Assembly (NCBI GenBank): GCA_958295905.1
Contig: OY282382.1
Span: forward strand, 992,001 to 1,056,000
Length of the DNA stretch: 64,000 bases
From: an uncultured Vicinamibacterales bacterium
Lineage (GTDB): Bacteria; Acidobacteriota; Vicinamibacteria; Vicinamibacterales; UBA8438
Direction of reading: 5' to 3'
Part shown: piece by piece, positions 15,969 through 25,757 of the stretch
Numbering within the stretch: position 1 is the stretch's first letter
How the letters are laid out: each line of letters opens with the position of its first letter
Position numbers and translations under genes: made by a program
The notes under the pieces: model-generated
Database searches by the model: none
The model's input: the letters and a program-made list of their open reading frames with translations, nothing else
What the model was told of the DNA's origin: nothing

Positions 15969-18485
15969 CTAATCGCAACGGATCGCCGTCACCGGATCGA
16001 CGCCGGCGGCCCGTCGTGCGGGCAGGTAGCCGGCGGGCAGGCTGGCGGCCAGCGTCACGACGACGGCCGACAGCATGGTCGCCGGGTCGTGGCCGGCGAG
16101 CTCGAACAGTTGGCTTTCGACGAGGCGATTGAGGGCCGACGCGGCCGCTAGTCCGACGGCCAATCCGAGTCCGACGGTCGTCAGGACTTCCTTCATGACA
16201 GAACCCAGCACGTCGCGCCGGGTGGCTCCGAGCGCCATTCGGATCCCGATCTCCTTCAGGCGTCGCACGACATTGTGCGACGTCAGGCCGAAGAGCCCCA
16301 CCATCGCGGTCAGAAGCGCCAGGGCGCCGAACGCGCTGGAGACAACGGCCATTCCCCTCTCGCTGCTCAGGTGATTGGCGCCGATGCGGTCCACAAGCGT
16401 CGTGACGTTTCCGAGGGGAAGTTGTGGATCGATCTCCCGCATTGCGCTTTCTACGGCGGAGACCGCGGCGCGGGGCGGTCCCGTGGTCCGGACGAGGACG
16501 CTTCGCGCGGGCCGGGACAGTTGAGTCGCCGGCAGGTAGAACGTGGGCGGGGCGGCGTCGCGGATGGTGTTGACTTTGGCGTCGCCCACGACTCCGATGA
16601 CCTGGACCTCACGGGGCCCGCCGCGGAAGCGCTGACCGATGGGGCTGCCGCGAAAGAAGGCGTTCGCGAAAGCTTGGTTCACCAAGGCCACCGGCTGGGA
16701 GCCGGGCGTGTCGTCCGGGGAGAACCCGCGCCCCGACAGAAGCGGTATCCGGAGCGTCTCGAAGAAGTCATGGTCGACGCTGAGCATGTGGGCTTCGGGG
16801 CGGTCTGTTCGACCAGCGAGCTCTATCCGAATCCTGATCCCGCCGCCGTCGAGAAGAGTTCCGCCGATGGTCGCCGAGCTCACGGAGCGGATGCCGGGCA
16901 TACTCGACAGCCGATCGTTCATGCGGTGATAGAGAGACGCCGCCTGCGGACCGTCGTACCCGCTCAACTCGGGCCGCAACGTGAACAACAGGACGTTGGC
17001 GGGGTCGAAGCCGAGGTAGGTCTGTTGGAGATTCGACAGTGTTCGCAGGAACAGACCGGCGCCCACCAGGAGAAAGACGGTCAGGGCGACCTGGACGGCG
17101 ATGAGCGAACGGCCGAGCCGCTTGTGCGAACTCGACCACGTGCCCGCGTCCCGTTTGGCGGGGGGGGCGGAGGCAAGACGCGTGGCATGAAGAGCCGGGC
17201 CCGCGCCGAACAGAAGTGCGGCGATGAAGATCAGCAGCGCGGCGAACACGAGGACCGGCGGAGTGAGGATGGTGGCGTCGGCCGGCAACCGCAGCGGCAG
17301 GCTGGTGGACCAGAGGGACAACCACACGGTGGCGAGGAGGCCGACGGCGCCGCCGATACCGGCCAGGACGAGGCTCTCGACCAGCAATTGCGCTGTCAGG
17401 CGGGTACGTGACGCCCCGAGGGCGGCGCGGACGGCGAACTCCCGTTGACGCATCGCGCCGCGGGACAGGAGGAGAGTGGCGACGTTGACGCACACGATAA
17501 GGAGAACGGCGCCGAGCATGCCGGCCACGATGGCGATCCGGGTGATCGTGTGCCGGGATACGTCGGAAACGCCGTGTCGGGCCGAGACAACATGCAACCG
17601 CGGCGGCGGAAGGGGCGGTGACCTGACGGTGGGCGCTTGCGCCGCAGGTCGCGCCGCCTGTCGAAAGGCGAGGTCGAGCTTGGCCTCCACCGTCTCGCGG
17701 CGAACGGCGGGCTTCAAACGCGCCATGACCGCCAGCCACCAAGTGGATGGACTGCGCAGCAGTGAGGCGGGGCCGCGGAGGCGGGGTTCGATGCCGAGTG
17801 GAATGGAGACGTCGGGCGCGTCGGGCAGGCCGCGCGCCATGAAGTCGGGAAGGTCCGCCGGGGAAACGCCGACGATGGTGAACGGCATGCCGTTGATCCT
17901 GATCGTCCCGCCTACGACGGAGCCGTCCGTTCCGTACCGCCGAACCCGGTACTGGTGGCTGATCACCGCGACCGGGTCCGCCGAGTCGTCATCGTCATGG
18001 GGCCTGATCATCCGACCCTCGTCGGCTTCCACCCCCAACGAGGGGTAGAAGTTGCCGGACACGAACTGCCCGGTGACGAATTCCGCCCGCCCGTCGGCGA
18101 ATACGTTCAACGGACCGGATGGAGCGAATGCGAAGAGATCGAACGACGACCGGCCGGCGTGCCGAAGCTGTTCGACGATATCGAAGGGGAAGGTGTGTCC
18201 GCCGCGGCTTACGTCGCCGCCGGCGATGTGGGCGTAGTGGTACGACGCGCGCCGTTCGTTGGGGGGGGCGCCGGACCAGCGCAGAGTCACCAGTTCATCG
18301 GGGTTGGCGACCGGCGGGTGGCCGAGGGCGTAGTGGTAGAAGACGGCGAACAGGGCCGTACTCGATCCGATGCCGAGCGCGAGGGAGAGAATTGCGGCGG
18401 CGGTCCACGCTCTGGTGCTGCGCAGGGTGCGAAGAGCGTGGCGGGCGTCCCGCCGGACTGCTTCCAGCGGGCCGAACCTGAGCAT
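15969..18485 (-). CDS. ADOP-type ABC transporter permease (FtsX/MacB fold)
   Basis: An 838-residue permease of the acidobacterial duplicated orphan permease type. TM1 near residues 30-50 is followed by a MacB_PCD periplasmic domain, three TMs (FtsX core) near 370-490, a second periplasmic domain, and three C-terminal TMs. SRGAMRQREFAVRAALGASR and LKEIGIRMALGATRRDV are the two FtsX core signatures, one per half. No ATPase is adjacent on this strand, consistent with the orphan arrangement. ATG at 18485 follows AGGAAGGAAGG. An in-frame ATG at 18575 would add 30 residues. Probably an efflux or lipoprotein-handling permease; the substrate is unknown. Confidence 0.88.
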   Translation of the reverse strand: MLRFGPLEAVRRDARHALRTLRSTRAWTAAAILSLALGIGSSTALFAVFYHYALGHPPVANPDELVTLRWSGAPPNERRASYHYAHIAGGDVSRGGHTFPFDIVEQLRHAGRSSFDLFAFAPSGPLNVFADGRAEFVTGQFVSGNFYPSLGVEADEGRMIRPHDDDDSADPVAVISHQYRVRRYGTDGSVVGGTIRINGMPFTIVGVSPADLPDFMARGLPDAPDVSIPLGIEPRLRGPASLLRSPSTWWLAVMARLKPAVRRETVEAKLDLAFRQAARPAAQAPTVRSPPLPPPRLHVVSARHGVSDVSRHTITRIAIVAGMLGAVLLIVCVNVATLLLSRGAMRQREFAVRAALGASRTRLTAQLLVESLVLAGIGGAVGLLATVWLSLWSTSLPLRLPADATILTPPVLVFAALLIFIAALLFGAGPALHATRLASAPPAKRDAGTWSSSHKRLGRSLIAVQVALTVFLLVGAGLFLRTLSNLQQTYLGFDPANVLLFTLRPELSGYDGPQAASLYHRMNDRLSSMPGIRSVSSATIGGTLLDGGGIRIRIELAGRTDRPEAHMLSVDHDFFETLRIPLLSGRGFSPDDTPGSQPVALVNQAFANAFFRGSPIGQRFRGGPREVQVIGVVGDAKVNTIRDAAPPTFYLPATQLSRPARSVLVRTTGPPRAAVSAVESAMREIDPQLPLGNVTTLVDRIGANHLSSERGMAVVSSAFGALALLTAMVGLFGLTSHNVVRRLKEIGIRMALGATRRDVLGSVMKEVLTTVGLGLAVGLAAASALNRLVESQLFELAGHDPATMLSAVVVTLAASLPAGYLPARRAAGVDPVTAIRCD

Positions 18486-19169
18486 GGGTTTTCCGCCTTC
18501 CTTCCTGAGGCGGCGAGCCTCGTTGGGATCACTCCGCCGCCGCGTGGATGACGTCGTTGCTCGTCCGCATGCCAACCCTCCTGTCCGGCGCCGGGCCGGT
18601 GCGTGGGTCCCGCCGTCCCCGCCGGCCGGGGGATTTTCGACGGTTCACTCTCCAAGAGGGTCTTGAAGGTCGTAAGCTTACCAGGTTTCTCGATTTTTTG
18701 GATCGTGCCGGCGGGTCTCGGGCAGGGGCATCCCACGCCGACTGCGCGTGACGTCTCGCCCCCGAGTCGAGGGGTCGCCACCGTCTTGCCGACCGGCCGC
18801 CGCCGCGTGAGACCCACGATTCCGCACGTCCGGAGCCCCGGGACCCGCCACGATGCCGCCTGCGCACGGCGGCGGCGGAGCGTGGGATGGTCCTGGGGTC
18901 TCGGGAGTCCTGGTAAGAGGGGGCGCTCGACGATCGGACGCGACAGGGCGGCGTGCTCGATGCAGGCGCACGGCTGCGTTCGCCGGGAAAGATGCCGTCG
19001 GTGCGCGGCGTCGGCGTGCGGGCGGGTGGTCCTTGAGGTCGCGGAGCCGCACGACGGTCGTACATCGTAGTCCGTTCGAGATCGAGATCGGCGTGGCCGC
19101 GGGTTTGGGCGCCGCAGGCCAACGGTGCTATCGTGAGCCGTTCCTCACCGGTTCCGCACGAGACGTGAC
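18486..19169. other. Intergenic region between divergent permease genes
   Basis: Roughly 680 bp separating the ADOP gene from the divergent ABC operon. Both must be promoted from here. It holds several GC-driven open frames on both strands, but none has a family match, convincing start or conserved-looking product. A short AT-rich run, TTTCTCGATTTTTTGGAT, around 18685-18703 may mark a promoter. No RNA gene or repeat found elsewhere in the window was recognised. Confidence 0.5.
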
Positions 19170-20384
19170 ATGGGCATCCTGAAGATGGCGTGGCGCAACA
19201 TCGGCCGCAACCGTCGGCGGACCGCGGTCACGGTCGGCGCGATGACCCTCGGCCTCTTCGCCATGGTCATCTGGTTCGCCATGCTGGAAGGGATGCTGAA
19301 CGACATGGAGGAGACCATCGTCGAGGTCGACGTCGGCGACCTGCAGATGCACGCGCCGACCTACCTCGACGATCCGTCCCTCTACACGGTCATCGACGAC
19401 GTGGATGCGCTGCTTCCCAGACTCGCGGCGGCGGGGTTCCGGGCGAGCGCTCGGCTCGTCGGGGCCGGGCTCGCGGCGGCCCACGACTCGGCCGCAGGCG
19501 CGTCGCTGCGCGGCGTGGACGTCGAGGACGACGCCCGCGTCAGCGTCATCGCGACCCGGCTCGCGGAGGGGGCGTGGCTCGACGACGGCGACCCGGCCGG
19601 TGTCGTGGTGGGACGGCGGCTCGCCCGGTCGCTCAATCTGGCCCTCGGCGACGAGCTGGTGGTGCTGAGCCAGGCGACCGACGGCGGCATCGCGAACGAT
19701 CTCTACACGGTGCGCGGCATCCTCGACAGCGTGAGCGACGGCGTCGACCGCTCCGCCGTCTTCCTCACCGAGGCGGCGTTCCGCGAGCTCTTCTTCATGC
19801 CGGCGGGCGCGCACGAGATCGTGGTGCGCAAGTCGGACGACGTCGAGCTTGCGGCGGCCGTCGAGACGGCGCAGGGCCTGGCCCCCGACCTCGACACGCA
19901 GTCGTGGCGGTCGCTCATGCCGACCATCGCGACCTACCTCGACTCGGCCCGCGCGGCCATGGGGCTCGTCTCCGCCGTCATCTACATCGTCATCGCGATT
20001 CTCATCCTGAACGCGATGCTGATGGCGGTGTTCGAGCGCATCCGCGAGTTCGGCGTGCTGAAGGCGCTCGGCGTAGAGCCGCGCCAAGTGCTGGCCCTCA
20101 TCTTCGTCGAGAGCGGGCTGCAGACCGGCCTCGCCCTCGTGGCCGGCATGGTCCTCGCGGTCCCGACGCTCTGGTACCTGGCCGAGTTCGGCATCGACAC
20201 CGGGGCGCTGGGCGGGGTCACGGTCATCGGCGCCTCCTTCGCGACGGTGTGGCGGGCGTCGGCGTCGCCGGCCGCGTTCATCACCCCGGCGACGACCCTG
20301 GTCGTGCTGGTCCTCCTGGCGGTGATCTATCCCGCCATGAAGGCGGCCCGGATCAGCCCCGTGGAGGCGATGCGGCATCAGTGA
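19170..20384 (+). CDS. FtsX/MacB-type ABC transporter permease
   Basis: A 404-residue permease with four TMs. The first lies near residues 20-42, followed by a long MacB_PCD extracytoplasmic domain (about 45-265). Three C-terminal TMs follow near 270-395, with FERIREFGVLKALGVEPRQV between the second and third, the FtsX core signature. It begins WRNIGRNRRRTAVTVG, as in LolC/E-like permeases. First gene of a permease-permease-ATPase operon with gaps of 175 and 237 bp. Together they probably form a LolCDE- or MacB-like complex that moves lipids, lipoproteins or peptides away from the inner membrane. The substrate cannot be read from the sequence. Confidence 0.88.
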   Translation: MGILKMAWRNIGRNRRRTAVTVGAMTLGLFAMVIWFAMLEGMLNDMEETIVEVDVGDLQMHAPTYLDDPSLYTVIDDVDALLPRLAAAGFRASARLVGAGLAAAHDSAAGASLRGVDVEDDARVSVIATRLAEGAWLDDGDPAGVVVGRRLARSLNLALGDELVVLSQATDGGIANDLYTVRGILDSVSDGVDRSAVFLTEAAFRELFFMPAGAHEIVVRKSDDVELAAAVETAQGLAPDLDTQSWRSLMPTIATYLDSARAAMGLVSAVIYIVIAILILNAMLMAVFERIREFGVLKALGVEPRQVLALIFVESGLQTGLALVAGMVLAVPTLWYLAEFGIDTGALGGVTVIGASFATVWRASASPAAFITPATTLVVLVLLAVIYPAMKAARISPVEAMRHQ

Positions 20385-20487
20385 GGCGGCGCGGTCCCGC
20401 GCGGGCGCGGCCCGGGACAACGGCAAGGCCGGGAACGGCGCCGACGCCGGCGGGGAGGCCCCGAGTTCGACACGAGGCGCCGGTTCC

Positions 20488-20522
20488 CGGCGGGTTGGCG
20501 GGGCGGCGATCGGAGCCGCAGG
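20488..20522 (+). repeat. Spacer repeat shared with 21841-21875
   Basis: Thirty-five bases in the spacer ahead of the second permease gene match the spacer ahead of the ATPase gene (21841-21875) at 28 of 35 positions, ending in AGAGCCGCAG / GGAGCCGCAG. Both lie upstream of genes in the same operon. It could be a repeated regulatory or mRNA-structural element, or chance in GC-rich DNA. Confidence 0.4.
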
Positions 20523-20559
20523 CCGGGTTCGGCGCGCGAATAAGGAAAGGACGGGCGGC

Positions 20560-21807
20560 ATGACGGGCGGCAGTCTCGCGAAGATGGCGTGGCGCAACCT
20601 GTGGCGGAACCGCCGCCGCACGGTGATCACCCTCTCGGCCATCGTCTTCGGCGTCTTCCTCTCCGTCGTCATGATGGCGATGCAGGACCGGAACTGGGCC
20701 GACATGATCCGGCTGGCGGCCCGGCTCGGCGCGGGCCACGTGACCTACCAGCACCCGGAATATCTCGACCGCCCCACCCTGTCCCGTCCCGTGCCGGGGA
20801 CCGGCGGGCTGAAGCGTCTCGCCGCGGGCGACCCGCGCGTCATCCGGGTCGTGGAGCGCATCACCGGGTTCAACATGCTGTCGACGGCCCGCGACAACAT
20901 CGGCGCCGGCTTCATCGCCGTCTCCCCCGAGGAGGAGGACGAAGAAACGCTGTCGCTTCTCGAGGCGATTGTGGAGGGCGAGTTCTTCAGCTCCTCTACC
21001 GACAGGGGGATCATCCTGGGCGAGAGGCTCGCCTCGAACCTGGACGTCGAGCTCGGGTCGAGGCTCGTCTACACCCTGACCGACAAGGCGGGCGAGATCG
21101 TGAGCGACCTCGCCCGGGTCACCGGCATCATCCGCACCGGCTCGCCGAGCATCGACGCGGGCATCTGCCTGCTGCCGATCGGCACCCTGCGCGCGGCGAT
21201 CGGGTTCGCGCCCGACGAGGCGATACAGGTCGCGGCGTTCATCGACGATCAGCGCGTCACCGACCGGGTGGTCGCCGACCTCGCCGACGGGGCCCCGGCC
21301 GGCGTCGCGGTGCTGCCGTGGCACGAGCTGCAGCCGGATCTGGCCGTCTTCATCGCCATGAAGGTCGGCGGCGCGAAGGTCATGCTGCTGGTGCTCGCGG
21401 TGCTCGTGGCCGCCGGCATCTTCAATACCCTCTTCGTCAGTGTGATGGAGCGCCTGCGCGAGTTCGGGATCATGCTCGCGGTCGGCTTCAGTCCGGGGCA
21501 GCTCTTCCGGCTGGTGATGCTGGAGAGCGCCTGGCTCGCCGCCGTCGGCCTCGCGGGCGCCGCCCTCGTCACCATCGGACCGTACCTCTATCTCGCCTCC
21601 ACCGGCATCGACATGTCGGGCCTGATTCCGGCCGATCAGATGGAGGTCGCCGGCGTCGGCATGTCGACCACCATGCAGGTCGGCATCTACGGCGAGAGCG
21701 TGGTCCTCATCGGGTTCTCGGCCCTCGCCGCCATCATGCTGTCCGGGGTCTATCCGGCGTGGAAGGCGGGGCACGCCGATCCCGTCGAGACGATTCGGCT
21801 GGTCTGA
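20560..21807 (+). CDS. FtsX/MacB-type ABC transporter permease (second subunit)
   Basis: A 415-residue paralogue of the preceding permease with the same topology: N-terminal MAWRNLWRNRRRTVITL and TM1, a periplasmic domain of about 220 residues, and three C-terminal TMs with MERLREFGIMLAVGFSPGQL as the FtsX signature. GGAAAGGACGGG upstream of ATG 20560 is a good ribosome site. The presence of two different permease subunits argues for a LolCE-like heterodimer rather than a MacB homodimer. The ATPase is encoded next, after a 237-bp spacer. Confidence 0.88.
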   Translation: MTGGSLAKMAWRNLWRNRRRTVITLSAIVFGVFLSVVMMAMQDRNWADMIRLAARLGAGHVTYQHPEYLDRPTLSRPVPGTGGLKRLAAGDPRVIRVVERITGFNMLSTARDNIGAGFIAVSPEEEDEETLSLLEAIVEGEFFSSSTDRGIILGERLASNLDVELGSRLVYTLTDKAGEIVSDLARVTGIIRTGSPSIDAGICLLPIGTLRAAIGFAPDEAIQVAAFIDDQRVTDRVVADLADGAPAGVAVLPWHELQPDLAVFIAMKVGGAKVMLLVLAVLVAAGIFNTLFVSVMERLREFGIMLAVGFSPGQLFRLVMLESAWLAAVGLAGAALVTIGPYLYLASTGIDMSGLIPADQMEVAGVGMSTTMQVGIYGESVVLIGFSALAAIMLSGVYPAWKAGHADPVETIRLV

Positions 21808-21840
21808 GGGAGTCCGCGCCGCCGGACGGCGCCGTCTGCC

Positions 21841-21875
21841 CGCCGGGTCGGCTGGGCGGCAGTCAGAGCCGCAGA
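21841..21875 (+). repeat. Spacer repeat shared with 20488-20522
   Basis: The partner of the element at 20488-20522, lying between the second permease gene and the ATPase gene. It has seven substitutions in 35 positions without gaps. Confidence 0.4.
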
Positions 21876-22044
21876 AGTTCGCGTCGGCGAACTGCCAAGG
21901 CCCCCGCAGGGCCGCCCGGCGGCGGCTTCCGGTTGGGGACTCGTGGTGAGACCCGCGTTGCGCCGACACCGGTGCGGCGGCGGTGCGGCGGGGTGCAGCT
22001 TCAACGGCCGGCGGTCCGGCCGCGGACCTGGAAGGTGATCCTTG

Positions 22045-22752
22045 ATGAGCGGTGACAACGGTACCGATCCCGTCGTGGAGCTGAAGGAGGTCACCAAGGT
22101 CTACCGGCAGGGGGATCAGCAGGTCGAGGCGCTGCGCGGGCTCACGACGGCGGTGCGGAGCGGCGAGTTCACCGCGATCTGCGGGCCCTCGGGATCGGGC
22201 AAGACGACCGCCCTCAACCTCATCGGCGCGCTGGACTCGCCGACGTCGGGGACCGTCCGCTTGGAGGGAGCCGACCTCGGGACCCTGTCCCGCCAGGAAC
22301 TGAGCCACCTGCGCCGCGACCGCATCGGCTTCGTGTTCCAGGCCTACAACCTGCTGCCGATCCTCAGCGCCTACGAGAACGCCGAGATCGTGATGGCGGT
22401 GCAGGGGGTGGCCGAGGCCGAGCGCCGGCCGCGGGTCATGGCGCTGCTGGCCCGCGTCGGGCTCGAGGGGCTCGAGGACCGGCGCCCGGCCGAGCTCTCC
22501 GGCGGCCAGCAGCAGCGGGTCGCCATCGCGCGGGCGATCGCGGCGGGGCCGGCCGTGGTGCTGGCCGACGAGCCGACCGCCAACGTCGACTCGACCACCG
22601 CCGACGCGCTGCTCGAGATGATGGAGACCCTGAACCGGGAGCAGCAGGTCACCTTCCTGTTCTCGACCCACGACCCCCGGGTGATGGCGCGCGCGCGGCG
22701 CCTGATCCGTCTCGTCGACGGCCGCATCGAGAAGGACGATGTGCGCGGCTGA
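22045..22752 (+). CDS. ABC transporter ATP-binding protein (LolD/MacB type)
   Basis: A 235-residue ABC ATPase. Walker A is GPSGSGKTT, the Q-loop is FQAYNLLP, and the signature is [16 protein letters not shown]. Walker B is [12 protein letters not shown] and the switch His lies in [10 protein letters not shown]. The length and the Y-N-L after the Q-loop fit the LolD/MacB/FtsE branch. GGAAGGTGA six bases before ATG 22045 fixes the start; a TTG one codon earlier is less likely. It energises the two permeases encoded immediately upstream. It stands alone, not fused to a permease as in MacB, which supports a Lol-like three-component system. Confidence 0.93.
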   Translation: MSGDNGTDPVVELKEVTKVYRQGDQQVEALRGLTTAVRSGEFTAICGPSGSGKTTALNLIGALDSPTSGTVRLEGADLGTLSRQELSHLRRDRIGFVFQAYNLLPILSAYENAEIVMAVQGVAEAERRPRVMALLARVGLEGLEDRRPAELSGGQQQRVAIARAIAAGPAVVLADEPTANVDSTTADALLEMMETLNREQQVTFLFSTHDPRVMARARRLIRLVDGRIEKDDVRG

Positions 22753-22792
22753 CGGCGCCGCGCCCCGTGGCCGGCCGCCGGATCGCAGCACT

Positions 22793-23920
22793 CTACTTGG
22801 GCTGCGAAGCCGCCGACCCGCCCGCCGCGAGTTCGAGGAGTGAACGGGCGCGGTCCGGGTTCCGCGATTTCGAGCGCGTGCCCGTCATCGTCTTGGTCTG
22901 CCGCTGCCTGCCGCCGTCGCCGGGAAGCGGATCGGCGTCACCGGCGGGCCACAGGATGCCCGGACGCGGCACGCGGTAGTAGTTGGACGGGGCCTTCGGA
23001 TCGGCGGCGGCCCTCGCCGTCTCCCGCGGATCGCGAACGAAACGGCCGAGAGCCGCTTCGCAGTAGTCCTCCAGAAGCTCGATGCAGACCCAGCGCCGGC
23101 CGATGCGTTCGCAGACCTCGCCGGTGACACAGCTTCCGGCGAAGGGATCGACCACCAGGTCGCCGGGTTCCGTGAGCATGCGGACGAAGAACTCCGGCAA
23201 CTCCGCCGGATACCGGGCCGGGTGCGGCTTCAAGCCTCTCTGCCCGCAGTAGCGCAAGTAGAAGCTGTTGCTCTCGGTGTTCGGAATGGCGAGAAGGTTC
23301 GGCGGAATCGCGGCGCCGTTGTCGACGCCGAAGTTCTCGCTGATCTCATGGCCGGACGGGCGCTTCTTGGCCCTGTAGCCCTTGGCCAGCAGGTCCTGCA
23401 TGCTCGAGCTGTAGGGCTGGAGAACGCGCCGATTGCCCGCCTTCGGCCAGGGCGTCTTGGAGAGCCACCAGACCGTATTGATGGCGTCCTTGACCCGGAT
23501 CCGCCGAACCGTGACCCATTCGGCGGGCGTCGGCAGCTTGGACGGGTTCCACCAGTAGAAGTCCTGCGCAAGGTGGAAGCCCAGGTCCTCGCACAACATG
23601 ATCAAGAGTTTGAAGTGATAGAGGTTCCTCGTCGGGTGGCCTTTGTTCCACGCGCCGCCGATATCGATGACCAGACTGCCGTTGTCCTTGATGACACGCC
23701 GGAATTCCACGGCGAAGGACTTGAACCATTCGACGTATTCATCGGCTTCGACGTTGCCGTAGTCCTTCTTTCTGACCAGCCCGAAGGGCGGGCTCGTCAT
23801 GATCAGATCGACGGACGCATCCTCACGGGCGGCCAACACGTCGATGCTGTCGCCGTGAACGATCCGCCCGAGGGACGTTTGGTGAAAGCCACGGAAATCC
23901 GCGGACCCTTTCTCGGTCAT
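22793..23920 (-). CDS. Site-specific DNA methyltransferase (N4/N6), R-M partner
   Basis: A 375-residue amino-methyltransferase. Motif IV TSPPFG comes early (about residue 43) and motif I DPFAGSCVTGEVCERIG late, the beta-class order for N4-cytosine or N6-adenine enzymes. The middle (about 110-250) holds the target-recognition region. ATG 23920 follows a TAGGAA that overlaps the stop codon of the endonuclease gene 10 bp upstream; the longer version starting at 23974 would overlap that gene heavily and adds no family residues. It pairs with the endonuclease to form a Type II-like restriction-modification unit, endonuclease first. The recognition site cannot be predicted. Confidence 0.92.
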   Translation of the reverse strand: MTEKGSADFRGFHQTSLGRIVHGDSIDVLAAREDASVDLIMTSPPFGLVRKKDYGNVEADEYVEWFKSFAVEFRRVIKDNGSLVIDIGGAWNKGHPTRNLYHFKLLIMLCEDLGFHLAQDFYWWNPSKLPTPAEWVTVRRIRVKDAINTVWWLSKTPWPKAGNRRVLQPYSSSMQDLLAKGYRAKKRPSGHEISENFGVDNGAAIPPNLLAIPNTESNSFYLRYCGQRGLKPHPARYPAELPEFFVRMLTEPGDLVVDPFAGSCVTGEVCERIGRRWVCIELLEDYCEAALGRFVRDPRETARAAADPKAPSNYYRVPRPGILWPAGDADPLPGDGGRQRQTKTMTGTRSKSRNPDRARSLLELAAGGSAASQPK

Positions 23921-23930
23921 GGCTGCATTC

Positions 23931-25304
23931 CTACAGATCGAGCTTCTTGAGATCCATGGCGTGACGAGCCTCACGGGTGAACACGTCGAGGATGGCGGTC
24001 GGGTGGGTCTCGATGCGGGCGAGGTCGCCGCCGTCCACCATGACGATGCACAAATTCGACTCGGCCATGATCGTATTGGCGTAGCGGCGGGCGTCGTCGC
24101 TGATCCGACCCGTCGACACCATGACGACAGCGTTGCTCTTCAACAAGTGCGTGAGCCCGACCTCCTTGGCAACATCGTCGAGGGACACGCGGTCGGTGTT
24201 CTTGCATTGAATCTGCCAGCGTGAGAACACCAGGCGCGCACTCTCGAAGATCACGTCGACTTCGGCCCCGCCGGTGGCTGCGCCCCGCAGGCGGGTCGCC
24301 ACGTAGGTGAGGTCGATGAGCCGCATGAGCTTGAACGCCAGGGCTTCCAGTGCCAGACCGCGGACGTGGCGATCTTCGGACACGAGCTCCTTGCGGATGT
24401 CCCGGAGCGGTTTGCGCAGCAGCGGCCGAAGATCGGCTTGCGCCTGCTGCTCCAGTTGCGCAATGAGGGGTGCGATGAACTCGACCGACAGCTTGTCGGT
24501 CGCCGTAACCCGGAAGGGCTTCGCGCCGCGCCCGGCTTCCCTCGTGCCTCGATCCAGTTCGACGTACCCCGCGTTTCGCAACGGATACAGGACCTGCTGC
24601 GGCAGATTCTTTTCGTTGAAGGTGACGCCGTAGGTCGCCGCCGCGAGTCTCTCGATGTCGTTCGAGAGATGCGGCCCGTCGCCATCCACGTTGGCAAGCG
24701 CCTTCAGATAGGCGCGTTGTTCCGGCGATAGAGTCGCCAGCGCCTCGAATTCCTCAACGCTGACGTGCAGTATCTCGTGAAGTCTGTCCAGATCGACCCG
24801 ATATCCGGAAACGAACACGCCCGCCTTTTCGAGCCAAAGGCGCAACGTGCTCATGTGCTTTCCGCCGCGCGGGACGACGATGCCTCGCTCGCCGAGCGAA
24901 CGACGGAGCGTGGTGAGGTCGATTTTCTCACCGGCGACCTGCATGTCCAGCAGGCACTGGACGAAGTTCATGCCCTGGCGGTTCTTCAGGATGTGTCTGG
25001 CGAAGGCCTCGTGGAGGGCGGTGTCGTCGTGGCGAAGATCGTAGAGGACGCGGCCGGTCTCGGTGAGGGTGGCGTCCGCCTCCTCGATCAGGCCATACGC
25101 CCGCATGGACAGTTTGGTGTTGTTGGCGAGCTTGTTCCTGTTGTCGTCGGACGTCGGATTGGCGGCGAAATAGCGGTCGCGCACGGCGGCTTCGAAACCG
25201 CTCCGCCAGTTCGAGCCGTGTTCGTGCGCCAGCGCGAGAAGAGTCGGCAGGTCGATTTGCGCCGGAGAAAACTCGCTGCCGAAGGGCAGGTCACTCTTGC
25301 GCAC
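23931..25304 (-). CDS. Restriction endonuclease, Mrr-like PD-(D/E)XK
   Basis: A 457-residue protein. The C-terminal 140 residues carry an Mrr-like nuclease fold: GLALEALAFKLMRLI, then EVDVIFE and WQIQCKNT, giving the expected E...D...QxK spacing. The catalytic Lys is in QCKN. The N-terminal two-thirds are helical and probably recognise DNA or dimerise. It starts at ATG 25304. Its stop is 10 bp before the cognate methyltransferase, so the two genes form an operon. With the endonuclease first, delayed methylation would be risky unless expression is controlled, yet no C-protein gene is seen. Confidence 0.85.
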   Translation of the reverse strand: MRKSDLPFGSEFSPAQIDLPTLLALAHEHGSNWRSGFEAAVRDRYFAANPTSDDNRNKLANNTKLSMRAYGLIEEADATLTETGRVLYDLRHDDTALHEAFARHILKNRQGMNFVQCLLDMQVAGEKIDLTTLRRSLGERGIVVPRGGKHMSTLRLWLEKAGVFVSGYRVDLDRLHEILHVSVEEFEALATLSPEQRAYLKALANVDGDGPHLSNDIERLAAATYGVTFNEKNLPQQVLYPLRNAGYVELDRGTREAGRGAKPFRVTATDKLSVEFIAPLIAQLEQQAQADLRPLLRKPLRDIRKELVSEDRHVRGLALEALAFKLMRLIDLTYVATRLRGAATGGAEVDVIFESARLVFSRWQIQCKNTDRVSLDDVAKEVGLTHLLKSNAVVMVSTGRISDDARRYANTIMAESNLCIVMVDGGDLARIETHPTAILDVFTREARHAMDLKKLDL

Positions 25305-25757
25305 GGAGAGACTCCACGTTCACGCGTCGGTAGCCTGGGAACGGACGACGCTTCGGATGGTGACGTATCGCAGGAACTGGCATTGTGGCGGGCTCGCGAT
25401 GTGTTCCATCATTTACGAGCAAGAATCACGCCAAGAGTCGGCGCTGGTGACCGCTCCGTGCTGGCTGATGATACTCCGGGGAGAGAAGAGCCGTCACGGG
25501 CGCAATGCGTCGGGACGGGCATGTCAGATCCGGGCGGGCGCGCAGGCGCCGGACAGGGTTTCAACGGGTGACCGGCGATTCGGCGGCGGGGGCCTCGCCG
25601 GCGCCGGCGTGTGATGGGAGGCGGCGGGGCCGGGCGGCAACCGGCGTTGACGGGCGGCGGCCGGTGATCTTGGGCTCACGGGTAGTGGGGGCGCCGGATG
25701 CCGGACGTCCCGCCCTGCTTGCGCCCGGCGGGACGGTGAGACATCCCGGCGGGGCGG
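25305..25757. other. Intergenic region without a recognised gene
   Basis: About 450 bp upstream of the restriction operon and downstream of the secreted-protein gene. The part nearest the endonuclease (25360-25450) is less GC-rich and probably holds its promoter. No open frame here has a plausible start with family resemblance, and I see no repeat shared with other parts of the window. Confidence 0.55.

Noticed and set aside
20353-22791. An 812-codon minus-strand frame opposite the permease and ATPase genes
   Set aside because: The plus strand encodes clear ABC transporter subunits; the antisense product is His/Arg/Gly/Asp-rich shadow sequence.
23921-23974. An earlier start for the methyltransferase, adding 18 residues
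   Set aside because: It would overlap the endonuclease gene by 44 bp, while ATG 23920 has a fitting ribosome site right after the endonuclease stop.
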